The notes under the pieces are model-generated. The model was not told the origin of the DNA. It searched no databases and saw nothing but the letters and a program-made list of their open reading frames with translations. A DNA stretch of 64,000 nt from NCBI RefSeq assembly GCF_900167125.1, contig NZ_FUYC01000001.1:124001-188000 (forward strand). Direction: 5' to 3'. Below, piece by piece: positions 6,621 to 13,412 of this stretch. The number at the start of each line of letters is the position of its first letter. Within the stretch, counting starts at the first letter, position 1. This DNA is from Paucidesulfovibrio gracilis DSM 16080. GTDB lineage: Bacteria; Desulfobacterota; Desulfovibrionia; Desulfovibrionales; Desulfovibrionaceae. Made by a program: the position numbers and the translations under genes.

Positions 6621-8759
6621 TCATTTCTCCTGAGAACGGTTCGCGGCATTGCTTCGTGTCTTCGTGGCCTTCGCTCCCCGACCGGCCATGCCTGCGTACC
6701 CCAGAATGCCAAGAGTGCTGGCGTTGTGCAGAAACGCGGAGACAACGGGTGACAGTTTGCCGGTGGATGCGGCCAATAAGATGGCGGAGTTGATGCCCAC
6801 CGCGGCTTGAAACGACCGCGTCAAAACATGCTGCGTGTTCGCGGCCAAGTCCCGGGCCATGGCCAACAGCCGTAAGTCATCCTCCAACAACACCACCTGG
6901 GCCGCCTCCCGTGCCAGGTCCGCGCCACCGGGCATGCAGATGCCCACATCCGCCGAAACCAGGGCGGGCGCATCATTCACCCCATCCCCGGCAAAGGCCA
7001 GAAAGTGACCAGCATCCTGCAATTCCCGCAACAAATCGGCCTTGTCCTCGGGCTTCAATTCCCAATGGATTTCGTCCACGCATCCGAGGTCCGCGGCAAT
7101 GGATTGCGCGGTGTCCTTATGGTCGCCCGTCAGCATGACGATCTTCCGAATACCGCGCTCCTTGAGCATGGACAAGGCCTGCCCAGCTTCGGGTCGCAAT
7201 TCGTCCCGCAGGGCGATGACCCCCGCGAGCTTACCGGATCGGGCCACGTACAGCAGGGACTTGCCTCCACTGCGCAGTTCCCGCCCCAAGGCTTCCACAC
7301 CGGAACAATCCACCCCTTCGTCATCTTCCAGGAAATGGCGGCTGCCCACCAGAACCTGTTCCCCCTCCACATAGGCGGAAACACCATGGGCCACGATGAA
7401 GTCCACCTGACTCATAGGCGGCAGAGGCAATGCCCGGGCCTCGGCCTCGGCCACCACAGCCCGGGCCACGGGATGGGAATAATGCTCCTCGGCCCCGGCG
7501 GCCAGAGCGAGCAATTCCGCGTCCGACCCGCCGCCCAAGGGGAGCACGTCCGTGACCTTGAGGTTGCCACGGGTCAGGGTGCCGGTCTTGTCGAAAACGA
7601 TGGTGTCGATGCGTGCCAGGTTATCCAGCGCCTGCGCGCCTTTGAGCAGCACACCGCAATGCCCGGCCGCATGCATGGCGGTTTTTACGGCCACGGGGGA
7701 GGCCAGCTTGATGGCGCAGGAATAGTCCACGGTGAGTACCGAGGCGGCCCGGGTCACGTCCCGGGTCAGGGCAAAGAGGCCCAACCCCAGGGCAAAAGTC
7801 ACCGGGACCAGCTTGTCGGCCAGCTCATCACTCTTTTTTTGCGACGTGGAACGGGTCCGTAGAGAGTTTTCCAAAAACCTTCCGATCCGGGCCATGCTGG
7901 TTTCGCGGCCCACGTTTTGCGCCGCGATCTTGATGCGCCCGTCTTCCACCACGGCCCCGGAAAGAACGGAATCGCCTTCGCTCACATGCACCGGCAGGGA
8001 TTCGCCGGTAATGGAACTTTGATTCAAGGCCGCGTCTCCGTCCACCACCACACCGTCCACCGGCACCAGCTCACCGCTGCCGCAAATGACCAAATCGCCT
8101 ACCGCCAGATCGGTGAAGTCTACACGAACCTCCCGGGCATCGCGTTCCACAGAGACTTTTTCCACCTGGGGACGCAGCAGACTCTTGAGCAATTCGTCGG
8201 ATTTTTTCTCGGTCCAATTTTCCATGTAGGAGCCGAGTCCCAGCATGGCAACGATGGCATTGGCCGTGAAGTAATCGCGCCGCAACAGGGAAAACGCCAC
8301 GGCCGAAGCGTCGAGAACCTCCACCTTGACCCCGTCGTACAACAGGGTGTGCAGGCCTTCGAGCATGGTGGGCATGCCTAAAAGCCAGCTGGTGGGGGCT
8401 GCGGCTTCCGCCGGCATGAACGGGGTAAGCCCGGCCACCGCACCCTGCGTTCCCACCGTGGGCAGGGAGATGGCTCCCTGCCCGGTTCCGCCGGGCATGT
8501 AGGCGTCCTTTGGGATGTTTTCGAGCAGATTCAAAATCCGCGCCCGGTTAGCGGGATTTCCATCATATTCAATGACGATGCTGGATCCCCATTTGTTGGT
8601 CCGGGCGCGCTGTACCCCGGGCAACGATTCAGCCAATGCCTCCAGATATCGCAAATCCAGGGATGGATCGAATAGGCGGCGACTGCGCAATCTGATTCGC
8701 TTCTCCACCTCATGCGCGATGGTGAAGCCGTGTTTCCGGTTTTCCGCTTTCGCGGCCAT
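6621..8759 (-). CDS. P1B-type ATPase, FezB-like (P1B-6 candidate), proximal copy
   Basis: A 712-residue P-type ATPase with CGGAGAACGAC before the ATG. Seen: N-terminal module beginning HEVEKRIRLRSRRL (residue 16 on) and ending IVIEYDG, actuator SSITGES, DKTGTLT with D390, HP motif YSHPVARAV, and GDGVNDAP. The TM4 site reads DYSCAIKLASP instead of CPC, as in the distal copy (FACAVKFPAP). The two copies share the SVLTVD lead-in and a C-terminal HNASTLGILG / HNANTFAILG segment, so they are paralogs. Predicted to move ferrous iron or another transition metal across a membrane; ferrosome-type storage is the leading hypothesis. Confidence 0.87.
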   Translation of the reverse strand: MAAKAENRKHGFTIAHEVEKRIRLRSRRLFDPSLDLRYLEALAESLPGVQRARTNKWGSSIVIEYDGNPANRARILNLLENIPKDAYMPGGTGQGAISLPTVGTQGAVAGLTPFMPAEAAAPTSWLLGMPTMLEGLHTLLYDGVKVEVLDASAVAFSLLRRDYFTANAIVAMLGLGSYMENWTEKKSDELLKSLLRPQVEKVSVERDAREVRVDFTDLAVGDLVICGSGELVPVDGVVVDGDAALNQSSITGESLPVHVSEGDSVLSGAVVEDGRIKIAAQNVGRETSMARIGRFLENSLRTRSTSQKKSDELADKLVPVTFALGLGLFALTRDVTRAASVLTVDYSCAIKLASPVAVKTAMHAAGHCGVLLKGAQALDNLARIDTIVFDKTGTLTRGNLKVTDVLPLGGGSDAELLALAAGAEEHYSHPVARAVVAEAEARALPLPPMSQVDFIVAHGVSAYVEGEQVLVGSRHFLEDDEGVDCSGVEALGRELRSGGKSLLYVARSGKLAGVIALRDELRPEAGQALSMLKERGIRKIVMLTGDHKDTAQSIAADLGCVDEIHWELKPEDKADLLRELQDAGHFLAFAGDGVNDAPALVSADVGICMPGGADLAREAAQVVLLEDDLRLLAMARDLAANTQHVLTRSFQAAVGINSAILLAASTGKLSPVVSAFLHNASTLGILGYAGMAGRGAKATKTRSNAANRSQEK

Positions 8760-8777
8760 GTCGTTCTCCGATGCGGG

Positions 8778-9005
8778 CTAGGACTTTTTGTACAGGGAGT
8801 AATGCCAATAGGAGAAGCCCACCAGGGCGAATCCGGACCAGAGATGAACCCGCTTCAGGGTCGGCGTCTTGCTGGTTTCCATCAATCCGGTGGCCACCAG
8901 GGTACCGAGTGAAACCGCCATTCCCGCCTTGGCCATGCTTTTTTTGGTTTTGGACGAGACCTCGGGCAGGAGGGAGGACGGTGAGGATGTCTTGGAATCA
9001 GACAT
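8778..9005 (-). CDS. Small two-helix membrane protein with a His-x13-His helix
   Basis: A 75-residue protein; GAGGATTAGGCC precedes the ATG and includes the upstream gene's stop. A Ser/Lys-rich N-terminus is followed by helix one (AGMAVSLGTLVATGLM) and helix two (VHLWSGFALVGFSYWHYSLY). Helix two carries two His 14 positions apart with a Gly between, a spacing seen in diheme four-helix membrane cytochromes and DUF4405-like proteins. Only one such helix is present, so heme binding would need an oligomer. No function is known to me; the position in the ATPase operon suggests a compartment membrane component. Confidence 0.6.
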   Translation of the reverse strand: MSDSKTSSPSSLLPEVSSKTKKSMAKAGMAVSLGTLVATGLMETSKTPTLKRVHLWSGFALVGFSYWHYSLYKKS

Positions 9006-9008
9006 GGC

Positions 9009-9401
9009 CTAATCCTCTTGGCTCAGTTCGGCCTTGGCGTCCTGGACCTGCTCCTTCAGCTCTTCCACACCACCCTGCAAAGCGGCCCACAGCTTGACGG
9101 CACCGGAGACCACGGCCTTTTGCACGGTCGGATTGGTGGCCACAAGCACCACGCCCGCGCCCACGGCCACGCCCTTGAGGTAATCGCCGCTGCTGAAGTT
9201 GACCCAGGAGGTGATTCCCGTGTCCGCGGCAGCCGGAATGCCGGTTCCGGCCTGAGCCGGAGCCTGGGGGCTGGTTACGGCATAGGCTGTACCGTACTGG
9301 TTGTTATCCTTGAAATAGTAGGTCGGTTGCTGGGGCTGCCGGGAATAGGCGCCCTCGTCGGACGAAGCTCCGGGCTGGGGCTGGTTCACATATTCACTCA
9401 T
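9009..9401 (-). CDS. Low-complexity N-terminus plus single TM and amphipathic tail
   Basis: A 130-residue protein with AAGGAG upstream. Residues 1-60 are Gln/Pro/Ser/Tyr-rich and probably disordered. GDYLKGVAVGAGVVLVATNP starts one hydrophobic helix, and the tail ELKEQVQDAKAELSQ is a charged amphipathic helix. The core GDYLKGVAVGA...NPTVQKA aligns with EDFWKGAVVGA...NESVRNA of the protein at 9918-10505, and the tail resembles the 79-residue protein at 3433-3672. The three appear to be one small family. Function unknown; membrane shaping or protein recruitment on a compartment is a reasonable guess. Confidence 0.62.
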   Translation of the reverse strand: MSEYVNQPQPGASSDEGAYSRQPQQPTYYFKDNNQYGTAYAVTSPQAPAQAGTGIPAAADTGITSWVNFSSGDYLKGVAVGAGVVLVATNPTVQKAVVSGAVKLWAALQGGVEELKEQVQDAKAELSQED

Positions 9402-9411
9402 GGCGTACTCC

Positions 9412-9900
9412 TTAGGATTCGGACGCGCCGTCGGCGGCGGCCTTGGTTTCGGCGGACTCTGTTTTGGCAGATTTGGGTGCTGTCTTTTTCGGTTTAGCGG
9501 TTTTCGACTTCACGGCCTTGGGTTTGGCGGGTTCCGAATCCGCGGACTCATCGGGATACGTCAGTGGTGCATGCTCCGGCGCGGCCGAAACCGACGCGGA
9601 AAGCAACAGGGAATCCATGGCGTACTTGGTTCCGGTTGCGACCACGGCCATGCCTGCTGTGGTCAGCACCGGACCAAGGCCGGTCCGACCCATAATCGCC
9701 ACGGCGGTCCCCGCGGCAAGAGCCGTGGTGCCGGTTTCCCTGGCAATGTTCCGCAAGGCCTCCTCGCGGGAAGACTCTCCGTTCTTTACGGCACGAAGCC
9801 CTTTGGCCGCGGCCGCTGTTCCGCCCACCAGGGCGCCGAACACCACCGCGCCCAAGGTCGAGGCTCCAGGCGTTCCGTTACTGCTCGTCTTTTTCGTCAT
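9412..9900 (-). CDS. MamC/Mms13-like membrane protein with charged C-terminal tail
   Basis: A 162-residue protein. Residues 15-100 hold two Gly/Ala-rich transmembrane helices with the pattern GALVGGTAAAAKGLRAVKNG, then RETGTTALAAGTA and ATGTKYAMD. This closely matches the protein at 2986-3312 and the layout of magnetosome MamC. The C-terminal 50 residues are an added Lys/Ala/Pro/Glu-rich tail (KAVKSKTAKPKKTAPKS), absent from the shorter copy and likely disordered. Cotranscribed with the P1B ATPases. A compartment membrane protein whose loop could contact the stored mineral is the working hypothesis. Confidence 0.7.
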   Translation of the reverse strand: MTKKTSSNGTPGASTLGAVVFGALVGGTAAAAKGLRAVKNGESSREEALRNIARETGTTALAAGTAVAIMGRTGLGPVLTTAGMAVVATGTKYAMDSLLLSASVSAAPEHAPLTYPDESADSEPAKPKAVKSKTAKPKKTAPKSAKTESAETKAAADGASES

Positions 9901-9917
9901 ACCATCCGTTCCTTGCT

Positions 9918-10505
9918 TTAGGCTTCGGCCTCTTCGCCCACGGTCACCTGCGGGCCTTCAGGATCCTTTTCCTTGCCGCCGAGCACCGAGCCGAACACAC
10001 CGGCAATGGCATTGCGCACGGACTCATTGCCCAGGATGAACGCGCCAACGGCTCCCACAACAGCTCCCTTCCAAAAATCTTCTCCTGTGTTTTGCAACAG
10101 GGGGGCAATCTTTGCGGGATCGGCTTCGCCGTTCATGAAATCGTTCACCACACCGTACATCTGGCCGATTTTGTTCTGGTCGAATTTAGGCTGCGTCCCT
10201 TCCGGCATTCCCTGGCCGTACATGCCCGACATGGCAGCGTCGGCTCCGGGGGCAGCGGTGCTCATGGCTCCCTGGGCCGCTCCCATGGTTTCCGTCATGC
10301 CCTGGGGCGCTCCCATGGCCTGCCCCGCCTGGGGTGCGGCCTGCACCTGCACAAATCCCGCGCCCGGCACGTATTGGTACAACGCTCCGGCCTGCGGCTG
10401 CGCCATGTTCTGTCCCTGCTGCTGTCCCGCACCGGCGGAACCAGCTCCGGACGGATCTCCATACGCGCCTTCCATGCCCGGCTGGGCTTGCATTTTCTCG
10501 TCCAC
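9918..10505 (-). CDS. Gln/Gly/Met/Ala-rich protein with one C-terminal TM segment
   Basis: A 195-residue protein starting at a GTG preceded by GGAG eight bases upstream; an ATG three codons later is the alternative. Residues 1-105 are low complexity, rich in Gln, Gly, Ala, Met and Pro with many Gln-Ala-Gly steps, predicted disordered. Residues 135-175 hold EDFWKGAVVGAVGAFILG and a Gly-rich end, one membrane helix, paralogous to the protein at 9009-9401. Met/Gln-rich disordered tracts can bind metal weakly or form condensates, but nothing here proves that. Function unknown. Confidence 0.6.
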   Translation of the reverse strand: MDEKMQAQPGMEGAYGDPSGAGSAGAGQQQGQNMAQPQAGALYQYVPGAGFVQVQAAPQAGQAMGAPQGMTETMGAAQGAMSTAAPGADAAMSGMYGQGMPEGTQPKFDQNKIGQMYGVVNDFMNGEADPAKIAPLLQNTGEDFWKGAVVGAVGAFILGNESVRNAIAGVFGSVLGGKEKDPEGPQVTVGEEAEA

Positions 10506-10520
10506 GCCTTGTACTCCTTG

Positions 10521-10838
10521 CTATGCTTCTTCGGTAATAATCGTCTCGAATTCCGAGGCCAATTCCGCAAAACGCTGCGCGTCCCTTGTGGTCAGAGCTT
10601 CGTGCAGTTTTTCCGGCACAACGACCTCTGGATCGTATTCGATGACGGCCATTCGCTGAAATAAATTGAAACTTGTTTTTTTGATGAACGGTGGGGGCGT
10701 TTCCCCTGCCTCACCTTTGAGCCGCCGGGCGCGGGGATCGGCAAGCAGAGCCACGGAAAACTGAAGCCGAATGCGTCCAGGGACATGATGTTTGATGGTT
10801 AGATGGTCCCGAAGTTCCATCAGCAATCCGAAATCCAT
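10521..10838 (-). CDS. HMA-like protein, paralog of the 115-residue protein at 2610-2957
   Basis: A 105-residue protein. The ATG at 10838 lies 4 bp after the stop of the large ATPase gene and has GAGG upstream; it is preferred because the paralog starts at the same point (MDFGLLMELRDHLTI against MDLDLMLGLREHIRV). HHVPGRIRLQF (residue 17 on) and RMAVIEYDPEVVVPEKLHEAL mark a ferredoxin-like fold shared with the ATPase N-termini. No CxxC. The C-terminus is acidic. It probably works with the P1B ATPases encoded on both sides. Confidence 0.68.
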   Translation of the reverse strand: MDFGLLMELRDHLTIKHHVPGRIRLQFSVALLADPRARRLKGEAGETPPPFIKKTSFNLFQRMAVIEYDPEVVVPEKLHEALTTRDAQRFAELASEFETIITEEA

Positions 10839-10842
10839 ATTT

Positions 10843-13095
10843 CTACCGTTCCTCTGTTTTTGTAGCCGATTCCAGGGCCGGAGGCGCATACCGCAACAGA
10901 CGGGCCGAGTTCGCCAGCACCCCCAACGAGTGGCCGATATGAATCATCCCGGCCATGATCGGCGTCAACATCCCCATGGCCCCGAACACCACCCCCGCGA
11001 GGTTGGATCCCGTGGCGATCCAAAAATTCTGGTGCACCACACGAAGCGTCTGCTGGCTCAACGACTGCACGTACACCAGGCCTGCGAGGTCATCGTTCAC
11101 GAGTGCGATGTCCGCGGCCTCGATGGCCACCTCACTGCCGCCCGCGCCCATGGCCACGCCCACGTCAGCCTGGGCCAGCGCCAAAGCGTCGTTCACGCCG
11201 TCACCAACCATGAGCACGGCTGCTCCCTCTTTCTGCAACGCCTTGACGATGTCGGCCTTGTTTTCCGGCATAACCGAGGCATGGACGTTGGCGATTCCCA
11301 AATTCTTCGCCAGATTATTGGCAGTATTGGGTTCGTCGCCAGTGATGAGCACCACATCGTCCGCGCCGCCGCGCCGAAGCCTGCGAACCACCTCCCGACT
11401 TTGCGGCCGGGTCTGATTGTCAAAAGCGAGCAATCCGCGCACGGTTTTCTCCTCGGCCACGAACAGCACGGTCCGGCCTTGACGCCGCAACGGAGCGGCC
11501 TGGGTCACGGAGCCGTTCATCTCCGCCCCATGCCGTTCCATAAGTTTCCGATTGCCCACGAGGATCTCGCGTCCGTCCACTTCGGCACGCATGCCCATAC
11601 CCAGGAAATATTCACAGACCGTATGCGCCTTGGCCTTCAGCTTTCGCTCATCCGCGGCGTTCTTGATGGCCTGGGCAAGGGGATGGTGGTTATGCATTTC
11701 CACGGAAACCGCCATTTGCAGGAGCTGCGCTTCGCTGATGCCCTTCAGGGTCACGATGCGGGCCAAAATCGGTTCATTGGTGGTCAGCGTACCGGTCTTA
11801 TCGAAGCAAACAGTGTCGGTCTTGCCCACCTCTTCCAGATAGCGTCCTCCCTTGATGAGAATATTGCGCCGGGCCGCCGCGCTGATGGCTGCGGAAACCG
11901 CAGTGGAGGCCGCCAGCACCGTGGCGCAAGGGCAGGCCATGACCAACAGCACCGTGAATGCACGGTACAAGCTGCCCGTGAGCAGCCAGGTGCCCGCCGT
12001 GGTAACGAACCCCACGCGAATCAGGTTCGTGGCCAACCTGTCCGCCACGCCCTCAATGGGAGCACGGTTTTCCAGTGAGTCTTCCACCATTTTGAGAACC
12101 CGGGCCAAATATGTGCGGTCGCCCACCTCCCGGGCCTTCACATAAATCACGCCCTGCCGGACAAATGTTCCGGCCAGTACCGCATCGCCCACCCCCTTGG
12201 CCACGTGGTCGGATCGGCCGGTAATGGGCGCTTCGTCCATAAGCGCCTCTCCATCCACAATTTCTCCGTCCACGCAGACCTTTTCACTGGTATGCAGGAC
12301 CACCACGTCGCCCTCTCGCAAATCGCTTACCTCGCGCTCCACTTCCACGCCGTCCACGAGAATGAACGTATGGTGCGAGGTATCGCGCAGTATTTCCCCA
12401 ATGGACTTGCGGGAGCGTTCCGTAATCCAGGCTTTGACCAGTTCGGCTCCGGAATTAATCCAGAGCACTTCAAACGCGGTGAGCGCTTCACCGGCGGCCA
12501 CTGCTGCCACACAACTGGCACCGAGGAACGCCTCAAGGGTAAAGCGTTTGCACCGCAACTGCTCGTATGCCTTACGGAACAGGGGGACAGAAAGCCCTAT
12601 GGCCACCAACCCCAGCGGACTGAGCGCGGTCTCGGCCACCGTTAGTCCCAAAATCGTGGTGCGCACAAAAACCACGCCCATGACCGAACTCACGGCCACA
12701 AAACGGCGCAGGGCCGTTTTCACGGGATTGCATCCGGCCCTGGTACTGGAACACGCCCGGCACTCGCATAATTCCGAAGCGCACGCCGGTGTTTTGACCC
12801 CACAGGATGGGCAATGCCCCCCCACCCCAAGAATGGCTTCCAGCAAGGCCAGCAGCTCTGCCGGTTTCATCTTGTCCGGGGCAAAACGCACCACCAAACT
12901 GCCGCACAAGACGTTGGCGCGCACGCTTTCCACGGTGGCCTGGCGCCCCAGTTCGGCGTCCAGGACATGCGCGAGGCTTTGGTTTTTGTGCAGACTGCGG
13001 ATGGAGAATCGAACTCTGCCGGGAATGGAATGCTTGATGCGAATGTGTTTTTTCACGGTGATCCAGCTATGCAGTTTTCGTGACGTGTTGGGCAA
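10843..13095 (-). CDS. Heavy-metal P1B-type ATPase with CPC site and Cys-rich linker
   Basis: A 750-residue P-type ATPase, first gene of the - operon. Seen: N-terminal HMA_2-like domain with HSIPGRVRFS; a Cys-rich segment (about residues 94-124) containing CPSCG and CECRAC; actuator APITGRSDH, where the usual TGES reads TGRS; TM4 site MACPCATVLA; DKTGTLT with D432; HP motif MHNHHPLAQ; and GDGVNDAL. The CPC motif separates it from the two FezB-like copies and suggests Cu, Zn, Mn or Fe transport. The start is a TTG with only GAGG directly adjacent; a GTG at 13056 is the alternative. TGRS in place of TGES could impair dephosphorylation. Confidence 0.85.
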   Translation of the reverse strand: MPNTSRKLHSWITVKKHIRIKHSIPGRVRFSIRSLHKNQSLAHVLDAELGRQATVESVRANVLCGSLVVRFAPDKMKPAELLALLEAILGVGGHCPSCGVKTPACASELCECRACSSTRAGCNPVKTALRRFVAVSSVMGVVFVRTTILGLTVAETALSPLGLVAIGLSVPLFRKAYEQLRCKRFTLEAFLGASCVAAVAAGEALTAFEVLWINSGAELVKAWITERSRKSIGEILRDTSHHTFILVDGVEVEREVSDLREGDVVVLHTSEKVCVDGEIVDGEALMDEAPITGRSDHVAKGVGDAVLAGTFVRQGVIYVKAREVGDRTYLARVLKMVEDSLENRAPIEGVADRLATNLIRVGFVTTAGTWLLTGSLYRAFTVLLVMACPCATVLAASTAVSAAISAAARRNILIKGGRYLEEVGKTDTVCFDKTGTLTTNEPILARIVTLKGISEAQLLQMAVSVEMHNHHPLAQAIKNAADERKLKAKAHTVCEYFLGMGMRAEVDGREILVGNRKLMERHGAEMNGSVTQAAPLRRQGRTVLFVAEEKTVRGLLAFDNQTRPQSREVVRRLRRGGADDVVLITGDEPNTANNLAKNLGIANVHASVMPENKADIVKALQKEGAAVLMVGDGVNDALALAQADVGVAMGAGGSEVAIEAADIALVNDDLAGLVYVQSLSQQTLRVVHQNFWIATGSNLAGVVFGAMGMLTPIMAGMIHIGHSLGVLANSARLLRYAPPALESATKTEER

Positions 13096-13097
13096 CC

Positions 13098-13180
13098 TCT
13101 GAGATTGACAGCAAATCTCAAAAAAAAGTGGCCGGACGCACTGTTGGCTTCAAAAAGAGTCCCCGCTCGTGTGCGTCCGC
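13098..13180 (-). promoter_or_regulatory. Structured 5' leader of the ferrosome-like operon
   Basis: Between the predicted transcription start and the TTG start codon are two inverted repeats: a 9-bp perfect pair GTGCGTCCG (13171-13179) / CGGACGCAC (13133-13141) with a 29-nt spacer, and GAGATT (13101-13106) / AATCTC (13114-13119) right before the ribosome site, preceded by a run of eight T on the coding strand. They could fold in the mRNA and affect translation of the TTG-started gene; I recognise no known riboswitch class. Confidence 0.35.
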
Positions 13181-13186
13181 CCGTCA

Positions 13187-13215
13187 CTGATAATGAAAAT
13201 CGTCTTCACTGTCAC
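13187..13215 (-). promoter_or_regulatory. Sigma70-type promoter overlapped by a Fur-box-like sequence
   Basis: On the - strand GTGACA (plus 13210-13215) is followed by 17 bp and TATCAG (plus 13187-13192). The + strand stretch 13189-13207, gataatgaaaatcgtcttc, matches 15 of 19 positions of the Fur consensus GATAATGATAATCATTATC and covers the -10 and spacer. A repressor bound here would block transcription. It lies directly downstream of the terminator of the preceding unit and about 92 bp before the TTG start of the ATPase gene. Iron-dependent repression of the operon is the natural reading, but Fur binding is predicted only. Confidence 0.55.
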
Positions 13216-13217
13216 GC

Positions 13218-13257
13218 AAAAAAGAGACGGATATCCCGCATCAACGAGATATCCGTC
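13218..13257 (-). terminator. Rho-independent terminator after panF
   Basis: A perfect 10-bp stem (GACGGATATC / GATATCCGTC, 13226-13235 and 13248-13257), a 12-nt loop, and on the - strand a TCTTTTTT tract. It ends the transcript carrying panF. The rest of the 13258-13412 gap shows nothing recognisable. Confidence 0.85.
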
Positions 13258-13412
13258 CGGCTCCAACCGCCCTTCACATGGCGATCATGGGAACCCAAGA
13301 GTGAGGAGAAGAGATATTCGGCTATGGCATCAACAGGGAGTGATCCGCCAAGGAAGGGATCAGCGCGAGGGATTTCCCTCCGTGGTCGGTCTGGCCCTGC
13401 GGGTTGCGCCGC

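Noticed and set aside
2371-13095. Magnetosome gene island
   Set aside because: Only MamC-like proteins are present. No MamA, MamB/M, MamE, MamK, MamO, MamQ or Mad-type genes, and the FezB-like ATPases point to another iron compartment.
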